DNA of 64,000 nucleotides from Shewanella schlegeliana (GCF_016765635.1 NZ_JAESVD010000001.1:616212-680211); one strand, 5' to 3'; positions 35,840 to 46,230 are shown, numbered from the stretch's first letter. The notes: generated by a model from the sequence alone, not told the origin. Numbers and translations: made by a program.

Positions 35840-36033
35840 CGTTTATAGTTCACTCAGGTTGTTATACTGATGCCAATTTGGCTGGCTTTCAGAATAATTA
35901 AGGGTGGAATGCGTGATTAACACTATAAAAACAATGCTTAATCTAATATATTAGAACATTAAGGTGAGTTTGAATGAAGCGCCACAGTGTCTTTTTATGC
36001 TGAGGACGTTTATTTAATAGGGAGAGAAATAAC

Positions 36034-36879
36034 TTGAAGCACAAGACCATGATAATGTTGTTAACTAGCTTATTGGCTGCAGGTTCAATACAGGCAAATG
36101 AGAGGGTTAACATAAGTAAAGAGGTTACCGGTATTGCAGGGTTAACTCCTAAGGAAGATCTCTACAACTTAAGCGTATTCGACAATAACTTCATCTTACC
36201 TGTCTATCAAACTCAATCAGCAAATCAGGTTTACTACGCTCCACAGAACCCCAACACTGGCGAGATCAGTGAAACAAACGTTCAATTTCAGTTCAGTCTA
36301 AAATATGGCATCGCCAATAATTTATTTACCGATAATGACGGTTTTTATATCGCTTACAGTCAAATATCAAATTGGCAGGCTTATGATAAGTCAGCATATT
36401 TTCGTGATTCACAGTATCAACCACAAGTGTTTTGGTTTTGGCAGCACTCAGATGAAAGTGAAGTTTGGCAAAGCACTAGCATAGGCTTTGAACACCAATC
36501 AAACGGAAAAGGCGGAGTTTACGAACGCAGTTGGAACCGGGCCTATATGGAGTTCTCTTTAGCTTTTGATGAGCTTGAAGTCAGCATTAAACCATGGATA
36601 AGGACTGATTTTTCAAATATAGATTATAACCCCGATATTGAAGATTATATGGGTTATGGTTCGGTTAGAGGCGACTGGTACGTGGGTGAGCATCAGATTA
36701 GTTTAACGGTCCGTAACTTGTTAGAAAGTGGTTTTTCTAAAGGCTATGAGGAGTTAAGCTGGCGATTCCCCATTTACAAGGGGATAAAAGGCTACTTGAA
36801 GCTGCAAAGCGGTTATGGACTCACTATCTCTGATTATAATCATTTTGATAATGCTGTAGGTATTGGTATCGCGCTTTAG
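36034..36879 (+). CDS. pldA: Outer membrane phospholipase A
   Basis: A 281-residue beta-barrel phospholipase hydrolysing outer-membrane phospholipids. The active-site set is visible: His154 and Ser156 in FEHQSNGKGG and Asn168 in RSWNRAY, with the same 12-residue Ser-Asn spacing as E. coli OMPLA. The signal peptide is MKHKTMIMLLTSLLAAGSIQA. The start is TTG 36034, 10 bases after a strong GGGAGAG site; the nearest in-frame ATG at 36049 would shorten the signal peptide. The sequence ends in a barrel strand (GIGIAL). Single gene. Confidence 0.92.
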   Translation: MKHKTMIMLLTSLLAAGSIQANERVNISKEVTGIAGLTPKEDLYNLSVFDNNFILPVYQTQSANQVYYAPQNPNTGEISETNVQFQFSLKYGIANNLFTDNDGFYIAYSQISNWQAYDKSAYFRDSQYQPQVFWFWQHSDESEVWQSTSIGFEHQSNGKGGVYERSWNRAYMEFSLAFDELEVSIKPWIRTDFSNIDYNPDIEDYMGYGSVRGDWYVGEHQISLTVRNLLESGFSKGYEELSWRFPIYKGIKGYLKLQSGYGLTISDYNHFDNAVGIGIAL

Positions 36880-36942
36880 CAAAAGAGTGAGTTAAGCAGT
36901 AAAAGTGATTCATTGGCGGGTTGTGTTCTGAGCAAAATGTTG

Positions 36943-36996
36943 GGCTAAGGCTAAGGCTAAGGCTAAGGCTAAGGCTAAGGCTAAGGCTAAGGCTAA
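36943..36996 (+). repeat. Tandem hexamer (GGCTAA)x9
   Basis: Nine perfect copies of GGCTAA followed by one GGCCAA (36997-37002). It lies in the 342-base spacer between pldA and the acetyltransferase gene, about 220 bases before the latter. It is a slippage-prone microsatellite; nothing else is recognised in the spacer. Confidence 0.95.
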
Positions 36997-37221
36997 GGCC
37001 AAGCCAGCGGCATGCTTAAAGCCCGCTTTCGCTTTGCCCAGTACTGATACAAGCAATGTATCTAAATACAAAGAATACGACTCCAACTACAGCCCATTCA
37101 CTTGATCTATTGTTTTATGTGCAATGACCATGCTCTATAATTTCGTAACTTAAACGGCTTACACAATTTACACATAACCCTATTCTTAGTCTTGTTAACT
37201 TATCCCACTGAGACAATTTCA

Positions 37222-37872
37222 ATGAACAATTTTACCAGCTGGTTAGAGTCTAAAAAGCTTAAACAGCAAGTGGTTAACCCTAATATCCAAGTGGGTGAAT
37301 ATTCCTATTACTCAGGCTTTTACCATGGCAAATCCTTTGAAGACCAAGCGGTGCGCTACTTGCTCGGCGATGGCTCAACTATCGATGTATGGGAAGCAGG
37401 AGTGTTTGGCGAAGTTGATAAACTGATTATCGGTAAGTTTTGTTCAATCGCCTCGGGCGCGTGCTTTATGCTAGCGGGTAATCAGGGTCATCGTCTCGAC
37501 TGGATCTCTACGTATCCATTTTCCGCAGAAGAGTTCGGTGATGGGGTAAAAAGTGGTTTCGAGCGCGCAGGTGATACTGTGATTGGCAATGATGTATGGA
37601 TCGGTAGTGAGGCGATGATCATGCCTGGGGTGACCATAGGTGACGGCGCAGTAATTGGGGCGAGGGCGGTTATTTCTAAAGATGTCGCGCCTTACAATGT
37701 GGTCGTTGGCAGTAATAAGCTAGTGAAACAACGCTTCGATGATGCATCGATAGACCAGCTATTGGCGATGAAATGGTGGGACTGGCCACTCGATAAGCTT
37801 AAAGGGGCTATGGCGATTTTATGTAGCGGTGATATTGACGCCTTACATCAATACCATCTTAAACATCCGTAA
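37222..37872 (+). CDS. CatB-type chloramphenicol O-acetyltransferase (xenobiotic acetyltransferase)
   Basis: 216 residues from ATG 37222. It is a left-handed beta-helix hexapeptide acetyltransferase matching CatB through most of its length: PNIQVGEYSYYSGFYHGKSFED, KLIIGKFCSIASGACFMLAGNQGHRLDW (with the catalytic His), TVIGNDVWIGSEAMIMPGVTIGDGAVIGA and MKWWDWPLDKLKGAM. It acetylates chloramphenicol or related acceptors with acetyl-CoA. No mobile element or other resistance gene is adjacent, so it is probably an intrinsic chromosomal xat gene. Confidence 0.9.
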   Translation: MNNFTSWLESKKLKQQVVNPNIQVGEYSYYSGFYHGKSFEDQAVRYLLGDGSTIDVWEAGVFGEVDKLIIGKFCSIASGACFMLAGNQGHRLDWISTYPFSAEEFGDGVKSGFERAGDTVIGNDVWIGSEAMIMPGVTIGDGAVIGARAVISKDVAPYNVVVGSNKLVKQRFDDASIDQLLAMKWWDWPLDKLKGAMAILCSGDIDALHQYHLKHP

Positions 37873-37884
37873 AATAAGTTAATA

Positions 37885-37923
37885 AAAAATGGCGCTAACC
37901 GTCATAGGGTTAGCGCCATTTTT
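37885..37923 (+). terminator. Bidirectional terminator
   Basis: A 16-bp stem (arms 37885-37900 and 37908-37923, core GGCGCTAACC/GGTTAGCGCC) flanked by A5 and T6 runs. It sits between the convergent catB-like and ybiT genes and can terminate both. Confidence 0.9.
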
Positions 37924-37953
37924 TGTATTTATTTGTCGCTAGAAGCCAGCTAA

Positions 37954-39564
37954 CTAGGCGATTTTCTTCGCTTCATTCTCAGCTTGGCTTGCCATGTACT
38001 CATCGAAAGTACCTTGGAAGTTTACCAGTTTCTTATCTTTTACATCGATGATGCGCGTTGCCAAAGATGATACAAACTCACGGTCATGGCTGACGAAAAC
38101 GAGTGTACCTTGATACACTTTAAGTGCGTTATTAAGCGCCTCAATTGCTTCCATATCCATGTGGTTAGTTGGTTCATCCATAACGAGTACGTTGATATCC
38201 ATCATCATCAACTTACCGAATAACAGGCGGTTTTTCTCACCACCCGAACAGTTACGTGCTTTTTTGTTGATATCGTCTTCGGTGAATAATAAGCGACCTA
38301 GCATGCCACGCACCATGAGGTCGTTATGCTTTGGCTGACGCCACTGTGACATCCAGTCAAATAGCGTTAAATCGTTATCAAAGTCTTTGCTGCTATCTTG
38401 CGGGCAGTAACCGATAGAGGCATTTTCAGACCATTTGATCTCGCCTTGGTTGTTTTGTAATTCATTCACTAAACAACGTAAGAAGGTTGATTTACCTACA
38501 CCGTTCTCACCAATAACCGCAAGCTTGGCGCCAGCTTCTAAAATGAGCTCGCCGCCTTCAAATAGCATTTCACCGTCAAAGCCATGACCGACATTTTCAA
38601 GGATCAATGCCTGGCGGTGCATCTTTTTACCATCTTCGAAACGCAATGATGGTGTCATGCGGCTTGAAGTTTTAACTTCATCTAAGCTGATTTTTTCGAG
38701 CTTTTTAGCACGAGAACTTGCTTGTTTTGCTTTAGATGCGTTTGCACCAAAGCGGTTAACGAAGTCTTGGAGTTCGGTCATTTCAGCACTTTTCTTAGCG
38801 TTACCGGCTAATAGCTGCTCTTGGATCAGCGCAGAGGCTTCCATAAAGTATTCGTAGTTACCTGGGTAAATACGTAGCTCACCGTAATCGATGTCTGCCA
38901 TATGGGTACAAACAGTGTTCAAGAAGTGTCTGTCGTGCGAAATGATGATCATTGTGCACTTGCGCTTGTTAAGCTCTTCTGCCAACCAGTTAATGGTATG
39001 AATGTCCAAGTTGTTGGTTGGTTCGTCAAGTAACAGAATGTCAGGGTTTGAGAATAAAGCCTGTGCTAAAAGTACACGCAGTTTCTTACCTGGGGCGACT
39101 TGGCTCATCAGGCCAAAATGCAACTCTTCTTCAATACCGGCTTCAAGTAGGATTTCACCGGCACGGCTTTCGGCGCTGTAGCCGTCCATTTCTGCAAACT
39201 CGCTTTCTAGCTCGCCTACGTACATGCCGTCTTCTTCACTCATCTCTGGTAGTGAATAGATGCGCTCACGCTCTTGCTTAACTTCCCACAGTCTTGCATC
39301 ACCTTGAATTACCGCGTCAATTACGCTGTATTCTTCAAATGCAAACTGGTTCTGGCTCAAGGTACCCACTTTTTGACCTGGCGTAATTGAAACATTACCT
39401 GAAGTCGGTGCAAGCTCACCACTTAGGATCTTCATGAAGGTGGATTTACCACAACCATTTGCGCCGATTAAGCCGTAGCGATTGCCGTTACCGAACTTAG
39501 CGGAAATGTTTTCGAATAATGGCTCTGGGCCAAACTGCATCGTGATGTTTGCGGTAGAGATCAA
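37954..39564 (-). CDS. ybiT: ABC-F family ATPase YbiT
   Basis: A 536-residue soluble tandem ABC protein of the ribosome-acting ABC-F family, close to E. coli YbiT along its length. Examples are [57 protein letters not shown] and [20 protein letters not shown]. Two Walker A motifs ([16 protein letters not shown]) are present. The first signature is degenerate (VAPGKKLR), as in YbiT, and the second is NCSGGEKNR. There are no membrane segments. The linker with many Lys/Ala (about 245-300) is the P-site tRNA interaction motif region. It is transcribed alone. Confidence 0.93.
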   Translation of the reverse strand: MISTANITMQFGPEPLFENISAKFGNGNRYGLIGANGCGKSTFMKILSGELAPTSGNVSITPGQKVGTLSQNQFAFEEYSVIDAVIQGDARLWEVKQERERIYSLPEMSEEDGMYVGELESEFAEMDGYSAESRAGEILLEAGIEEELHFGLMSQVAPGKKLRVLLAQALFSNPDILLLDEPTNNLDIHTINWLAEELNKRKCTMIIISHDRHFLNTVCTHMADIDYGELRIYPGNYEYFMEASALIQEQLLAGNAKKSAEMTELQDFVNRFGANASKAKQASSRAKKLEKISLDEVKTSSRMTPSLRFEDGKKMHRQALILENVGHGFDGEMLFEGGELILEAGAKLAVIGENGVGKSTFLRCLVNELQNNQGEIKWSENASIGYCPQDSSKDFDNDLTLFDWMSQWRQPKHNDLMVRGMLGRLLFTEDDINKKARNCSGGEKNRLLFGKLMMMDINVLVMDEPTNHMDMEAIEALNNALKVYQGTLVFVSHDREFVSSLATRIIDVKDKKLVNFQGTFDEYMASQAENEAKKIA

Positions 39565-39825
39565 AAGAGTATCCTGAGTGATTAATAAAACGTGAAAGCC
39601 AAAGACGTTAACAGGTTACGGCAAGTAATCCTGTTATGGAGGCAAAACAGCCGCGGATTATACAGAGGTCGACGCTTAGATGTCGAGCAATCAAACGTTG
39701 TAAAGCGCTTTATTCATCTATTTGATTGGTTTTTGTAGAGAGCGATAGCTCCCTACTGCTGTTTCTAATAAAAGTGATTCGCCGATAACACTTGGGCTAC
39801 AGCGAGTTGAGTCATTTAAAGGGGG

Positions 39826-40815
39826 TTATTTTACAACCGTTCCTCTAATGATAATGTCTGATAACTTGTCACAATTGTCAGACTCAATTGCTCTAATTAA
39901 TTGGGTCACAGCATGATAGCCAAAATCTTCAACATCATGTCTGATACAGGGGATCGATATACCAAAATTCTTTGCGGTTTTGATCTCATCGATGCTGTAG
40001 AAGTGAATATCAGAACCCAGTTGGTAATTATGTACAACACTTGCCTCTAAGGCTCCTAGGGTTATTTGGTTGTTTAAACCAATAATGGCATCGGGTTTGT
40101 GTTGCCCTAGGTAATCTTGGACTAACCTTTTTGCCAGTTCGGTATTAAAGTCAGCTTTAATCACATCAATAATGACCGAAGAACCTGCTTCCTCTGCCGC
40201 CATCTTAAGCCCGGCTAATCTTGCGTTAGCGACTTTAGAGTTGGGTGAACCCGATACGATTAAGATCCGTTGAAAGTTATTCGATATTACCTCTTTGCCT
40301 AGCTTGTAGCCTGAATCGATATTATCTAAGTACACCCCGCAAACATGGGGCGCATCGATATGTCTATCAAGCAAGACTACTGGGATCTCTAACTTTTTCA
40401 AGGTGGAGAAATAGGCGGGGGTATAGTGTTCATCTTCAGAAATGACTGCAATGATGACACCATCGATATTGTAGCTAATAAGGGTATTTACCGCATTTTG
40501 CTCGATGCTCTGTGATTCATCAGAGCTGAATAACAGGCAGTTGTAGCCCGTTTTATTGGCGCTACGAATAATGGACTTAACAGCGCTAGCAAAAAAAGGG
40601 TTGATAATCGTAGGAACGATAACGCCTATGGTTTTAGATTTTGATTTTAAACCTTTTGCCATAAAGTTTGGGATATAGCCCATATCCTGAGCGATTTTCT
40701 GGATCTTCTCACAGGTCTCAGGCTTAACCTTTTCAGGCGTGGATAGCGCTCTACTGACGGTAATCGAAGACACATTTGCTACCTTGGCAATGTCTGCAAG
40801 TTTTATCTTTCTCAT
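39826..40815 (-). CDS. LacI-family repressor of the pentose/pentitol operon
   Basis: A 329-residue LacI/GalR regulator. The N-terminal helix-turn-helix is IKLADIAKVANVSSITVSRALSTPEKV, the hinge follows at about 50-58 (AKGLKSKSK), then a periplasmic-binding-like sugar domain (TIGVIVPTIINPFFASAVKSI...). It is divergently transcribed from the dehydrogenase operon. The spacer holds two palindromes with the ATCGAT centre typical of LacI-family operators. It should release the operon on binding a pentose, pentitol or phosphate ester. The effector cannot be read. Confidence 0.9.
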   Translation of the reverse strand: MRKIKLADIAKVANVSSITVSRALSTPEKVKPETCEKIQKIAQDMGYIPNFMAKGLKSKSKTIGVIVPTIINPFFASAVKSIIRSANKTGYNCLLFSSDESQSIEQNAVNTLISYNIDGVIIAVISEDEHYTPAYFSTLKKLEIPVVLLDRHIDAPHVCGVYLDNIDSGYKLGKEVISNNFQRILIVSGSPNSKVANARLAGLKMAAEEAGSSVIIDVIKADFNTELAKRLVQDYLGQHKPDAIIGLNNQITLGALEASVVHNYQLGSDIHFYSIDEIKTAKNFGISIPCIRHDVEDFGYHAVTQLIRAIESDNCDKLSDIIIRGTVVK

Positions 40816-40942
40816 GTATATATCCCCGGCACCATTTCTTGCTTGTTAATAAATAAACAGCAGCAGAATGAACTCGATACTTCCTTTGTCTGCAGATTTA
40901 ATTAAACCAATAGTATGTGAATAATTGTCAATGTAACAGCAT

Positions 40943-40966
40943 TAAAATGTTATCGATAACATTTTA
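40943..40966. promoter_or_regulatory. LacI-type operator, perfect 24-bp palindrome
   Basis: The core ATGTTATCGATAACAT is at 40947-40962, and the dyad extends perfectly to 40943-40966. It lies 127 bases upstream of the lacI-type start and 184 upstream of the dehydrogenase start, suiting control of both. Confidence 0.85.
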
Positions 40967-41110
40967 TGTATTCTGATAGCATTTAACCTCACCTCAGTGT
41001 TTTATTTTTGGAAAACAGTTATTTGTTATTGGTGTTATTGAAGTGCTGATTTTTGTGAAGATTCGCGCAAAACAAATTTCGTCAAAATATTATCTTTAAA
41101 AAAAGTGTTA

Positions 41111-41126
41111 ATGACATCGATAACAT
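41111..41126. promoter_or_regulatory. Second, imperfect LacI-type operator
   Basis: ATGACATCGATAACAT at 41111-41126 matches the upstream palindrome core at 14 of 16 positions. It lies 24 bases before the dehydrogenase ATG, where a bound repressor would block transcription. Confidence 0.75.
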
Positions 41127-41150
41127 AGTTTTGCAAAAGGGAACCATCAC

Positions 41151-42185
41151 ATGAAGGCTTTAGTACTAGAAAAAGTAAATGAACTTGTCTTAAAAGAGGT
41201 CGCCGCTCCAGAAGAGGTAGGCGCTAATGATGTGAAGATAAAAATCCAGGCCGTCGGAATTTGTGGCTCGGACGTTCATTACCTATCTCATGGTCGTATA
41301 GGACATTTCATTGTCGAAAAGCCAATGATCTTAGGTCATGAAGCAGCGGGGGTCATTACGGCTGTGGGTGCTAATGTAAAACATCTTAAAGAGGGGGATC
41401 GTGTGTGTATGGAGCCGGGTGTGCCTCAGCCGCAGTCTCCTGAAACCATGGAAGGGATCTATAACCTAGATCCTGATGTGCAGTTTTGGGCCACGCCTCC
41501 TTATGACGGCTGCTGCTCTGAGTATGTCGTTCACCCTGCTGCATTCACCTTTAAAATTCCTGAGCACATGAGCTACGCAGAAGGCGCAATGGTTGAACCT
41601 TTAGCCATCGGTATGCAGGCTGCGACTAAAGCGAACATCAAGCCAGGTGATATCGGCTTAGTTTACGGTGCAGGCACCATTGGTGTTATGTGTGCACTAT
41701 CGGCTTTAGCCAGTGGCTGTGCTGAAGTTATCGTGGTTGATGTGGTTGATGAAAAGCTGGCAACGGTGAATGAATATCAGGGCATTACTGTTATTAATAG
41801 CTTAAAGCAAGATGTGGCAGAGGTGATTGCGGCTAAAACTGCCGGTCGTGGCGTGAATGTCGTCTTTGAATGTTGTGGAGTAGAGTCGGTTATAACAACG
41901 ATTTGTCAACATGCGGCACCTAACGGCACAGTCGTTTTAGTGGGGATGCCTGTTGAGCCGGTTAAGTTTGATATCGTTGCCGCACAGGTAAAAGAGATCA
42001 CTTTTAAGACCATCTTCCGCTACGCCAATATGTACCCAAAAACCATCAATCTTATCTCATCTGGCAAGTTAAACGTTAAGCCGTTAATCAGCAAAACTTA
42101 TAAGTTTGAAGATTCACTCGAGGCTTATGCAAGAGCGCTTGAAGCTAACCCTTCAGATGTGAAGATCATGATTGAGATGGAGTAA
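41151..42185 (+). CDS. Zinc-dependent polyol dehydrogenase (xylitol/sorbitol dehydrogenase type)
   Basis: A 344-residue medium-chain dehydrogenase, likely oxidising xylitol, D-arabitol or sorbitol to the ketose with NAD+. Catalytic zinc ligands are Cys38 (GICGSDVHYL) and His63-Glu64 (GHEAAG). The Rossmann motif GAGTIG is followed by Asp in VVDVVDEK, favouring NAD+. The four structural-zinc cysteines are absent (PGVPQPQSPETMEG region), as in animal sorbitol dehydrogenases. It is the first gene of the operon behind two LacI operators and is followed 3 bases later by xylulokinase, so D-xylulose is the inferred product. Confidence 0.85.
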   Translation: MKALVLEKVNELVLKEVAAPEEVGANDVKIKIQAVGICGSDVHYLSHGRIGHFIVEKPMILGHEAAGVITAVGANVKHLKEGDRVCMEPGVPQPQSPETMEGIYNLDPDVQFWATPPYDGCCSEYVVHPAAFTFKIPEHMSYAEGAMVEPLAIGMQAATKANIKPGDIGLVYGAGTIGVMCALSALASGCAEVIVVDVVDEKLATVNEYQGITVINSLKQDVAEVIAAKTAGRGVNVVFECCGVESVITTICQHAAPNGTVVLVGMPVEPVKFDIVAAQVKEITFKTIFRYANMYPKTINLISSGKLNVKPLISKTYKFEDSLEAYARALEANPSDVKIMIEME

Positions 42186-42188
42186 GCG

Positions 42189-43706
42189 ATGAGTATTGTC
42201 GCGGGTGTCGATTGTGGCACGCAGGGAACTAAGGTCATTCTGGTAGATATCAACACATCGGCTGTGTTGGCAGAGTGTTCAGCTCCCCACGAATTGATTT
42301 CTGAGTCTAATGGCCGCCGTGAGCAACAGCCTATCTGGTGGATTGAAGCCATGGTTAGCGCGTTTAGTAAGGCGCTGATACAAGCCGATGTAGACCCTAA
42401 GGGCATAAGTGCGATTGGTGTATCGGGTCAACAGCATGGCCTAGTAGCCTTAGATAGACACGGTGATGTGATCCGTCCAGCCAAGCTTTGGTGCGACACA
42501 GAAACAGCACCACAGAATGCAGAGCTTTTGGAAATGCTCGGAGGCGAGCAGGCGTGTATCGACAGGCTAGGCCTTAGGATTGAAACCGGTTATACCGCAT
42601 CCAAGATCCTATGGATGAAGCGTCATGAGCCTGAAAACTTTGCCAAAATAGCCCATATTTTATTGCCTCATGATTACCTGAACTTCTGGTTAACGGGTGA
42701 GTTTAGCGCCGAATATGGCGATGCATCGGGAACCGGTCTGTTTGATGTGCGTAATCGCTGTTGGGATGAGCATGTTTGCCAACTTATCGATCCTACAGGC
42801 AATTTATTCAGGGCGTTACCGCCTTTAAATAGCGCCGAAAAAGCAGCAGGGGTAGTGACTGGTACGGCTAAGGCTCGTTTAGGCTTGAGTGATAACGTCG
42901 TGGTGTCTTGTGGTGGTGGCGACAACATGATGGGCGCTATCGGTACGGGTAATGTCAACAATGGCATCATTACTATGTCTCTTGGCACCTCGGGCACTAT
43001 CTACACCTTTTCAGATAAGCCAGTCGAATTGAAGCACCCTAGTATTGCCAACTTCTGCTCAAGTTCAAATGGTTGGATGCCGCTGATCTGCACTATGAAT
43101 GTGACCTCTGCAACGAGTCTAGTGCAAGAGGTGCTTAACATGAACCTGACTGAATTTAATTATTCTATCGAAGCGACAAAGATCGGTGCCGGTAACATTT
43201 CATTCCTGCAATTCTTTAATGGTGAGCGGGTTCCTGCACTTCCCGATGGTAAAGCATCGATTCATGGCTTAGATGCAGCGAATTTTACCCGCGACAATTT
43301 AGTTCGCTCGGTGGTTGAAGGTGCGACTTATGGCCTTAAATATGGCCTAGAGCTCCTGCGTGACGCCGGGATCCAGATCGATCAGATCCGTTTGATCGGC
43401 GGTGGAGCTAAGTCTTTTCAATGGCGACAAATGATTGCAGATACGATGAACTGTGAAGTGATCTGTCCAGAGGTAGAGGAGGCGGCTGCACTTGGGGCTG
43501 CAATTCAAGCTGCTTGGGCGCTTGACGGTGAGTTAAGTAATGATCTTATCGAGCAGGTAATTGTTCTCAATGAAGACAGTCGCACATTGCCTATTTCCGG
43601 CAACGTTGGCTTGTATGAAGTGGCGTATCAGCGCTATATCGATACGCTTTATTGCCAATACCCGCAATTGAATACTCGACGACTCACTGAGGCCAATAAT
43701 GACTAA
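42189..43706 (+). CDS. xylB: Xylulokinase
   Basis: A 505-residue FGGY-family sugar kinase. N-terminal phosphate site DCGTQGTKVILVD, substrate segment GVSGQQHGLV, KLWCDTETAPQN, and the C-terminal ATP-site pattern IGGGAKSFQWRQMIADTMN and ALGAAIQAAW are all as in XylB. It phosphorylates D-xylulose to D-xylulose 5-phosphate, which enters the pentose phosphate pathway. It lies between the dehydrogenase and the importer ATPase, overlapping the latter by 8 bases. Confidence 0.9.
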   Translation: MSIVAGVDCGTQGTKVILVDINTSAVLAECSAPHELISESNGRREQQPIWWIEAMVSAFSKALIQADVDPKGISAIGVSGQQHGLVALDRHGDVIRPAKLWCDTETAPQNAELLEMLGGEQACIDRLGLRIETGYTASKILWMKRHEPENFAKIAHILLPHDYLNFWLTGEFSAEYGDASGTGLFDVRNRCWDEHVCQLIDPTGNLFRALPPLNSAEKAAGVVTGTAKARLGLSDNVVVSCGGGDNMMGAIGTGNVNNGIITMSLGTSGTIYTFSDKPVELKHPSIANFCSSSNGWMPLICTMNVTSATSLVQEVLNMNLTEFNYSIEATKIGAGNISFLQFFNGERVPALPDGKASIHGLDAANFTRDNLVRSVVEGATYGLKYGLELLRDAGIQIDQIRLIGGGAKSFQWRQMIADTMNCEVICPEVEEAAALGAAIQAAWALDGELSNDLIEQVIVLNEDSRTLPISGNVGLYEVAYQRYIDTLYCQYPQLNTRRLTEANND

Positions 43707-45183
43707 CACTCCTTTACTCTCTGTTAAGTCGATTAAAAAGTCTTTTGGTGAAGTTAAGGCTCTTAAGCACATTAACTTCACCCTTAATGCCGGCGAAATT
43801 CATGCGCTATGTGGCGGCAATGGTGCGGGAAAGAGTACTTTCTTAAGCATTGTAATGGGCTTCTTGCAGCCGGATGAAGGTAGCATCATGGTTAATGGCG
43901 AGAGCAAAGTCTTTGCCAACGCCAAAGAAGCGTTACAAGCAGGGATCACCATCGTTCAGCAAGAGCTGAGCATGATCCCCAATTTAACCGTTGCTGAAAA
44001 CATCTATTTAGGCCAAGAGCCGCGTAATCGCTTTGGGGTGGTGGACTTCAAAACACTCAATCAAAGGGCGCAAACCCTAATGGATGAGCTGGAGTTTGAT
44101 ATTCCTGTCAATGCCATGCTGCATACCTTGAGTGTTGCGCACCAGCAATTGGTTGAAATTGCCAAGGCACTGTCTCATTCCAATGCCAATATTATTTTCT
44201 TAGACGAGCCAACCTCGGCAATTGGTGAAGAAGACTCTAAGAAGCTATTCAATGCCATCAAGTCATTAGCGGCAAAAGGCAAAGGCATTGTTTATGTCTC
44301 TCACCGCTTGTCTGAAATATTTGAGATCTGCAGTCACTACACCGTATTTCGCGATGGCACCTACATTAGCGAAGGCTTGATCAGTGATATCAATCGGGAT
44401 CAACTGATTGAACAGATTATTGGTGGGCAAATAAACGAAGAGTTTTCTAAGTTCAATCAGCCAACGGAACAGTTGCTATTAGAAGTCAAAAATTTAACTT
44501 CAAAAAAATTCAATGATATCTCATTCAAAGTCAATAAAGGCGAGATCCTCGGCATCTATGGCTTAGTCGGTTCAGGCCGTTCTGAAGTGCTAAATGCGAT
44601 TTTTGGTGTTGATGAATTCGATACTGGCTCTATCTGCCTTAATGACTCAGAGTTTAAAAAAATCAAACCCAAACAGGCGATTAACGCTGGTATGGCTTAT
44701 GTAACGGAAGATAGAAAGTCTTCTGGTCTAGTGCTTAGCAGCTCTGTTGGTGACAACATTTCAATCTCGTCATTAGAACAATGCTCCAATGCATTTGTTG
44801 TGAATGAAAAGCGTGAGAACGAACGTATTGAGGCCATGATTGAGCTATTTAGGGTTAAAACACCCAATAAAGATCAGATCGTTGGCAACCTTTCTGGTGG
44901 TAATCAACAGAAGGTGGTGCTTGGGCGCTGGTCGTTAACTAACCCTGAATTACTCATGCTCGACGAGCCAACCAGAGGTATCGATGTAGGTGCTAAGAAA
45001 GAGATCTACAGATATATGTCTGAACAGGCATTGCAAGGTAAGGGGATCATCATGGTTTCCTCCGAGCTTCCAGAAATTATAGGCATGAGTGACCGGATTA
45101 TCGTCTTTAAAAATGGCGAGCTGATCAGCGAAGTTACCCAGTCAGATGCCAGCCAACAACTTTTATTAAGTCTTGCTTCTTAG
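43699..45183 (+). CDS. Sugar ABC importer ATPase (RbsA/XylG/MglA type)
   Basis: A 494-residue tandem ATPase of the CUT2 carbohydrate importer class. The first half has GGNGAGKST, an LSVAHQQ signature variant and FLDEPTSAI. The second half has GLVGSGRSE (the degenerate second Walker A typical of RbsA-like proteins), NLSGGNQQKV and MLDEPTRGIDVGAKKEIY. It energises import by the permease and binding protein that follow. Its start overlaps the end of xylB, indicating coupling. Confidence 0.9.
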   Translation: MTNTPLLSVKSIKKSFGEVKALKHINFTLNAGEIHALCGGNGAGKSTFLSIVMGFLQPDEGSIMVNGESKVFANAKEALQAGITIVQQELSMIPNLTVAENIYLGQEPRNRFGVVDFKTLNQRAQTLMDELEFDIPVNAMLHTLSVAHQQLVEIAKALSHSNANIIFLDEPTSAIGEEDSKKLFNAIKSLAAKGKGIVYVSHRLSEIFEICSHYTVFRDGTYISEGLISDINRDQLIEQIIGGQINEEFSKFNQPTEQLLLEVKNLTSKKFNDISFKVNKGEILGIYGLVGSGRSEVLNAIFGVDEFDTGSICLNDSEFKKIKPKQAINAGMAYVTEDRKSSGLVLSSSVGDNISISSLEQCSNAFVVNEKRENERIEAMIELFRVKTPNKDQIVGNLSGGNQQKVVLGRWSLTNPELLMLDEPTRGIDVGAKKEIYRYMSEQALQGKGIIMVSSELPEIIGMSDRIIVFKNGELISEVTQSDASQQLLLSLAS

Positions 45184-45192
45184 GAAAAATAT

Positions 45193-46230
45193 ATGAATAC
45201 ATCTGTTGCTACAGATAAGAGTCTGAGATTACCAATTACTCGACTAAAACCAGTGCTACATAAATACGGTATTGTGTTTGCCTTTCTGTTTTTGTGCGCC
45301 AGTATTGCGGTGCTCGGTGAGATCTGTATCCAGAAAGGGATGTGGGACAGTAACTATTTCCTGACTCAAGGAAATTTACTTTCCGTTCTACGTCAGGTGT
45401 CTATTAATGGCATCTTAGCTGTGGGTATGACCTTCGTTATTATTGTCGCCGGGGTTGACCTTTCTGTGGGGTCGGTACTCGCGCTAGCAGGGATTGTCGC
45501 GGCGCGTTTTGTCACTAACTCGACAGATATGCTGATTGGTGGCTTTGACTCGCCAATTCTTCTTCCGTTAATGGTTGCTATCTGTATCGGCGCCATCTGT
45601 GGCTTTTTAAATGGCTACATTATTTCAAAGTTCCGTCTGCAAGCGTTTATCGTGACCATGGGTATGCTCTCAGTTGCTCGTGGTATGACGATGTTAACCA
45701 CTGACGGTAACCCTGTTTCCTCCCTCGATCGCGGTTTTCGTGCACTAGGTAATAGCTACACGTTTGGGATCCCAACCCCAGTGGTTATCTTTGCGGTTAT
45801 CTTTATTGCAGCTTGGTTTTTGCTAAATAAAACCGTTTTTGGCCGTTATGTATTTGCGGTAGGTGGAAATGAAAAATCGGCTCAAACCTCTGGTATCGAC
45901 GTACATAAGGTCAAGGTCGCGGTTTATACCTTGTGTGGTGTGATGGCTGCTATTGCAGGCTTAATCCTTACTGCTCGTACAGGCTCGGCGCAAACGAGTG
46001 CAGGCTTTGGCTATGAGCTAGACGCTATTGCTGCTGTGGTGATTGGTGGTACCTCTATGGCTGGTGGGCTAGGTACGCTAACAGGAACTTTGTTTGGTGT
46101 ACTCATTATCGGGGTCATGAATAACGGTTTAGATCTGCTCGGTGTGCAGTCGTATTACCAACAAATTATTAAGGGCCTACTCATCGTTGCGGCGGTGATG
46201 CTGGATCCATCTAGAAAGCAATCACGTTAA
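45193..46230 (+). CDS. Sugar ABC importer permease (RbsC type)
   Basis: A 345-residue inner-membrane permease with eight to ten hydrophobic helices. The CUT2 hallmarks are GMTFVIIVAGVDLSVGSVLALAG, GAICGFLNGYIISKF, FIVTMGMLSVARG and AVVIGGTSMAGGLGTLTGTLFG. It forms the membrane channel with the RbsA-like ATPase. It starts 9 bases after the ATPase gene. AGGAAAA before ATG 45193 is the ribosome site. Confidence 0.9.
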   Translation: MNTSVATDKSLRLPITRLKPVLHKYGIVFAFLFLCASIAVLGEICIQKGMWDSNYFLTQGNLLSVLRQVSINGILAVGMTFVIIVAGVDLSVGSVLALAGIVAARFVTNSTDMLIGGFDSPILLPLMVAICIGAICGFLNGYIISKFRLQAFIVTMGMLSVARGMTMLTTDGNPVSSLDRGFRALGNSYTFGIPTPVVIFAVIFIAAWFLLNKTVFGRYVFAVGGNEKSAQTSGIDVHKVKVAVYTLCGVMAAIAGLILTARTGSAQTSAGFGYELDAIAAVVIGGTSMAGGLGTLTGTLFGVLIIGVMNNGLDLLGVQSYYQQIIKGLLIVAAVMLDPSRKQSR

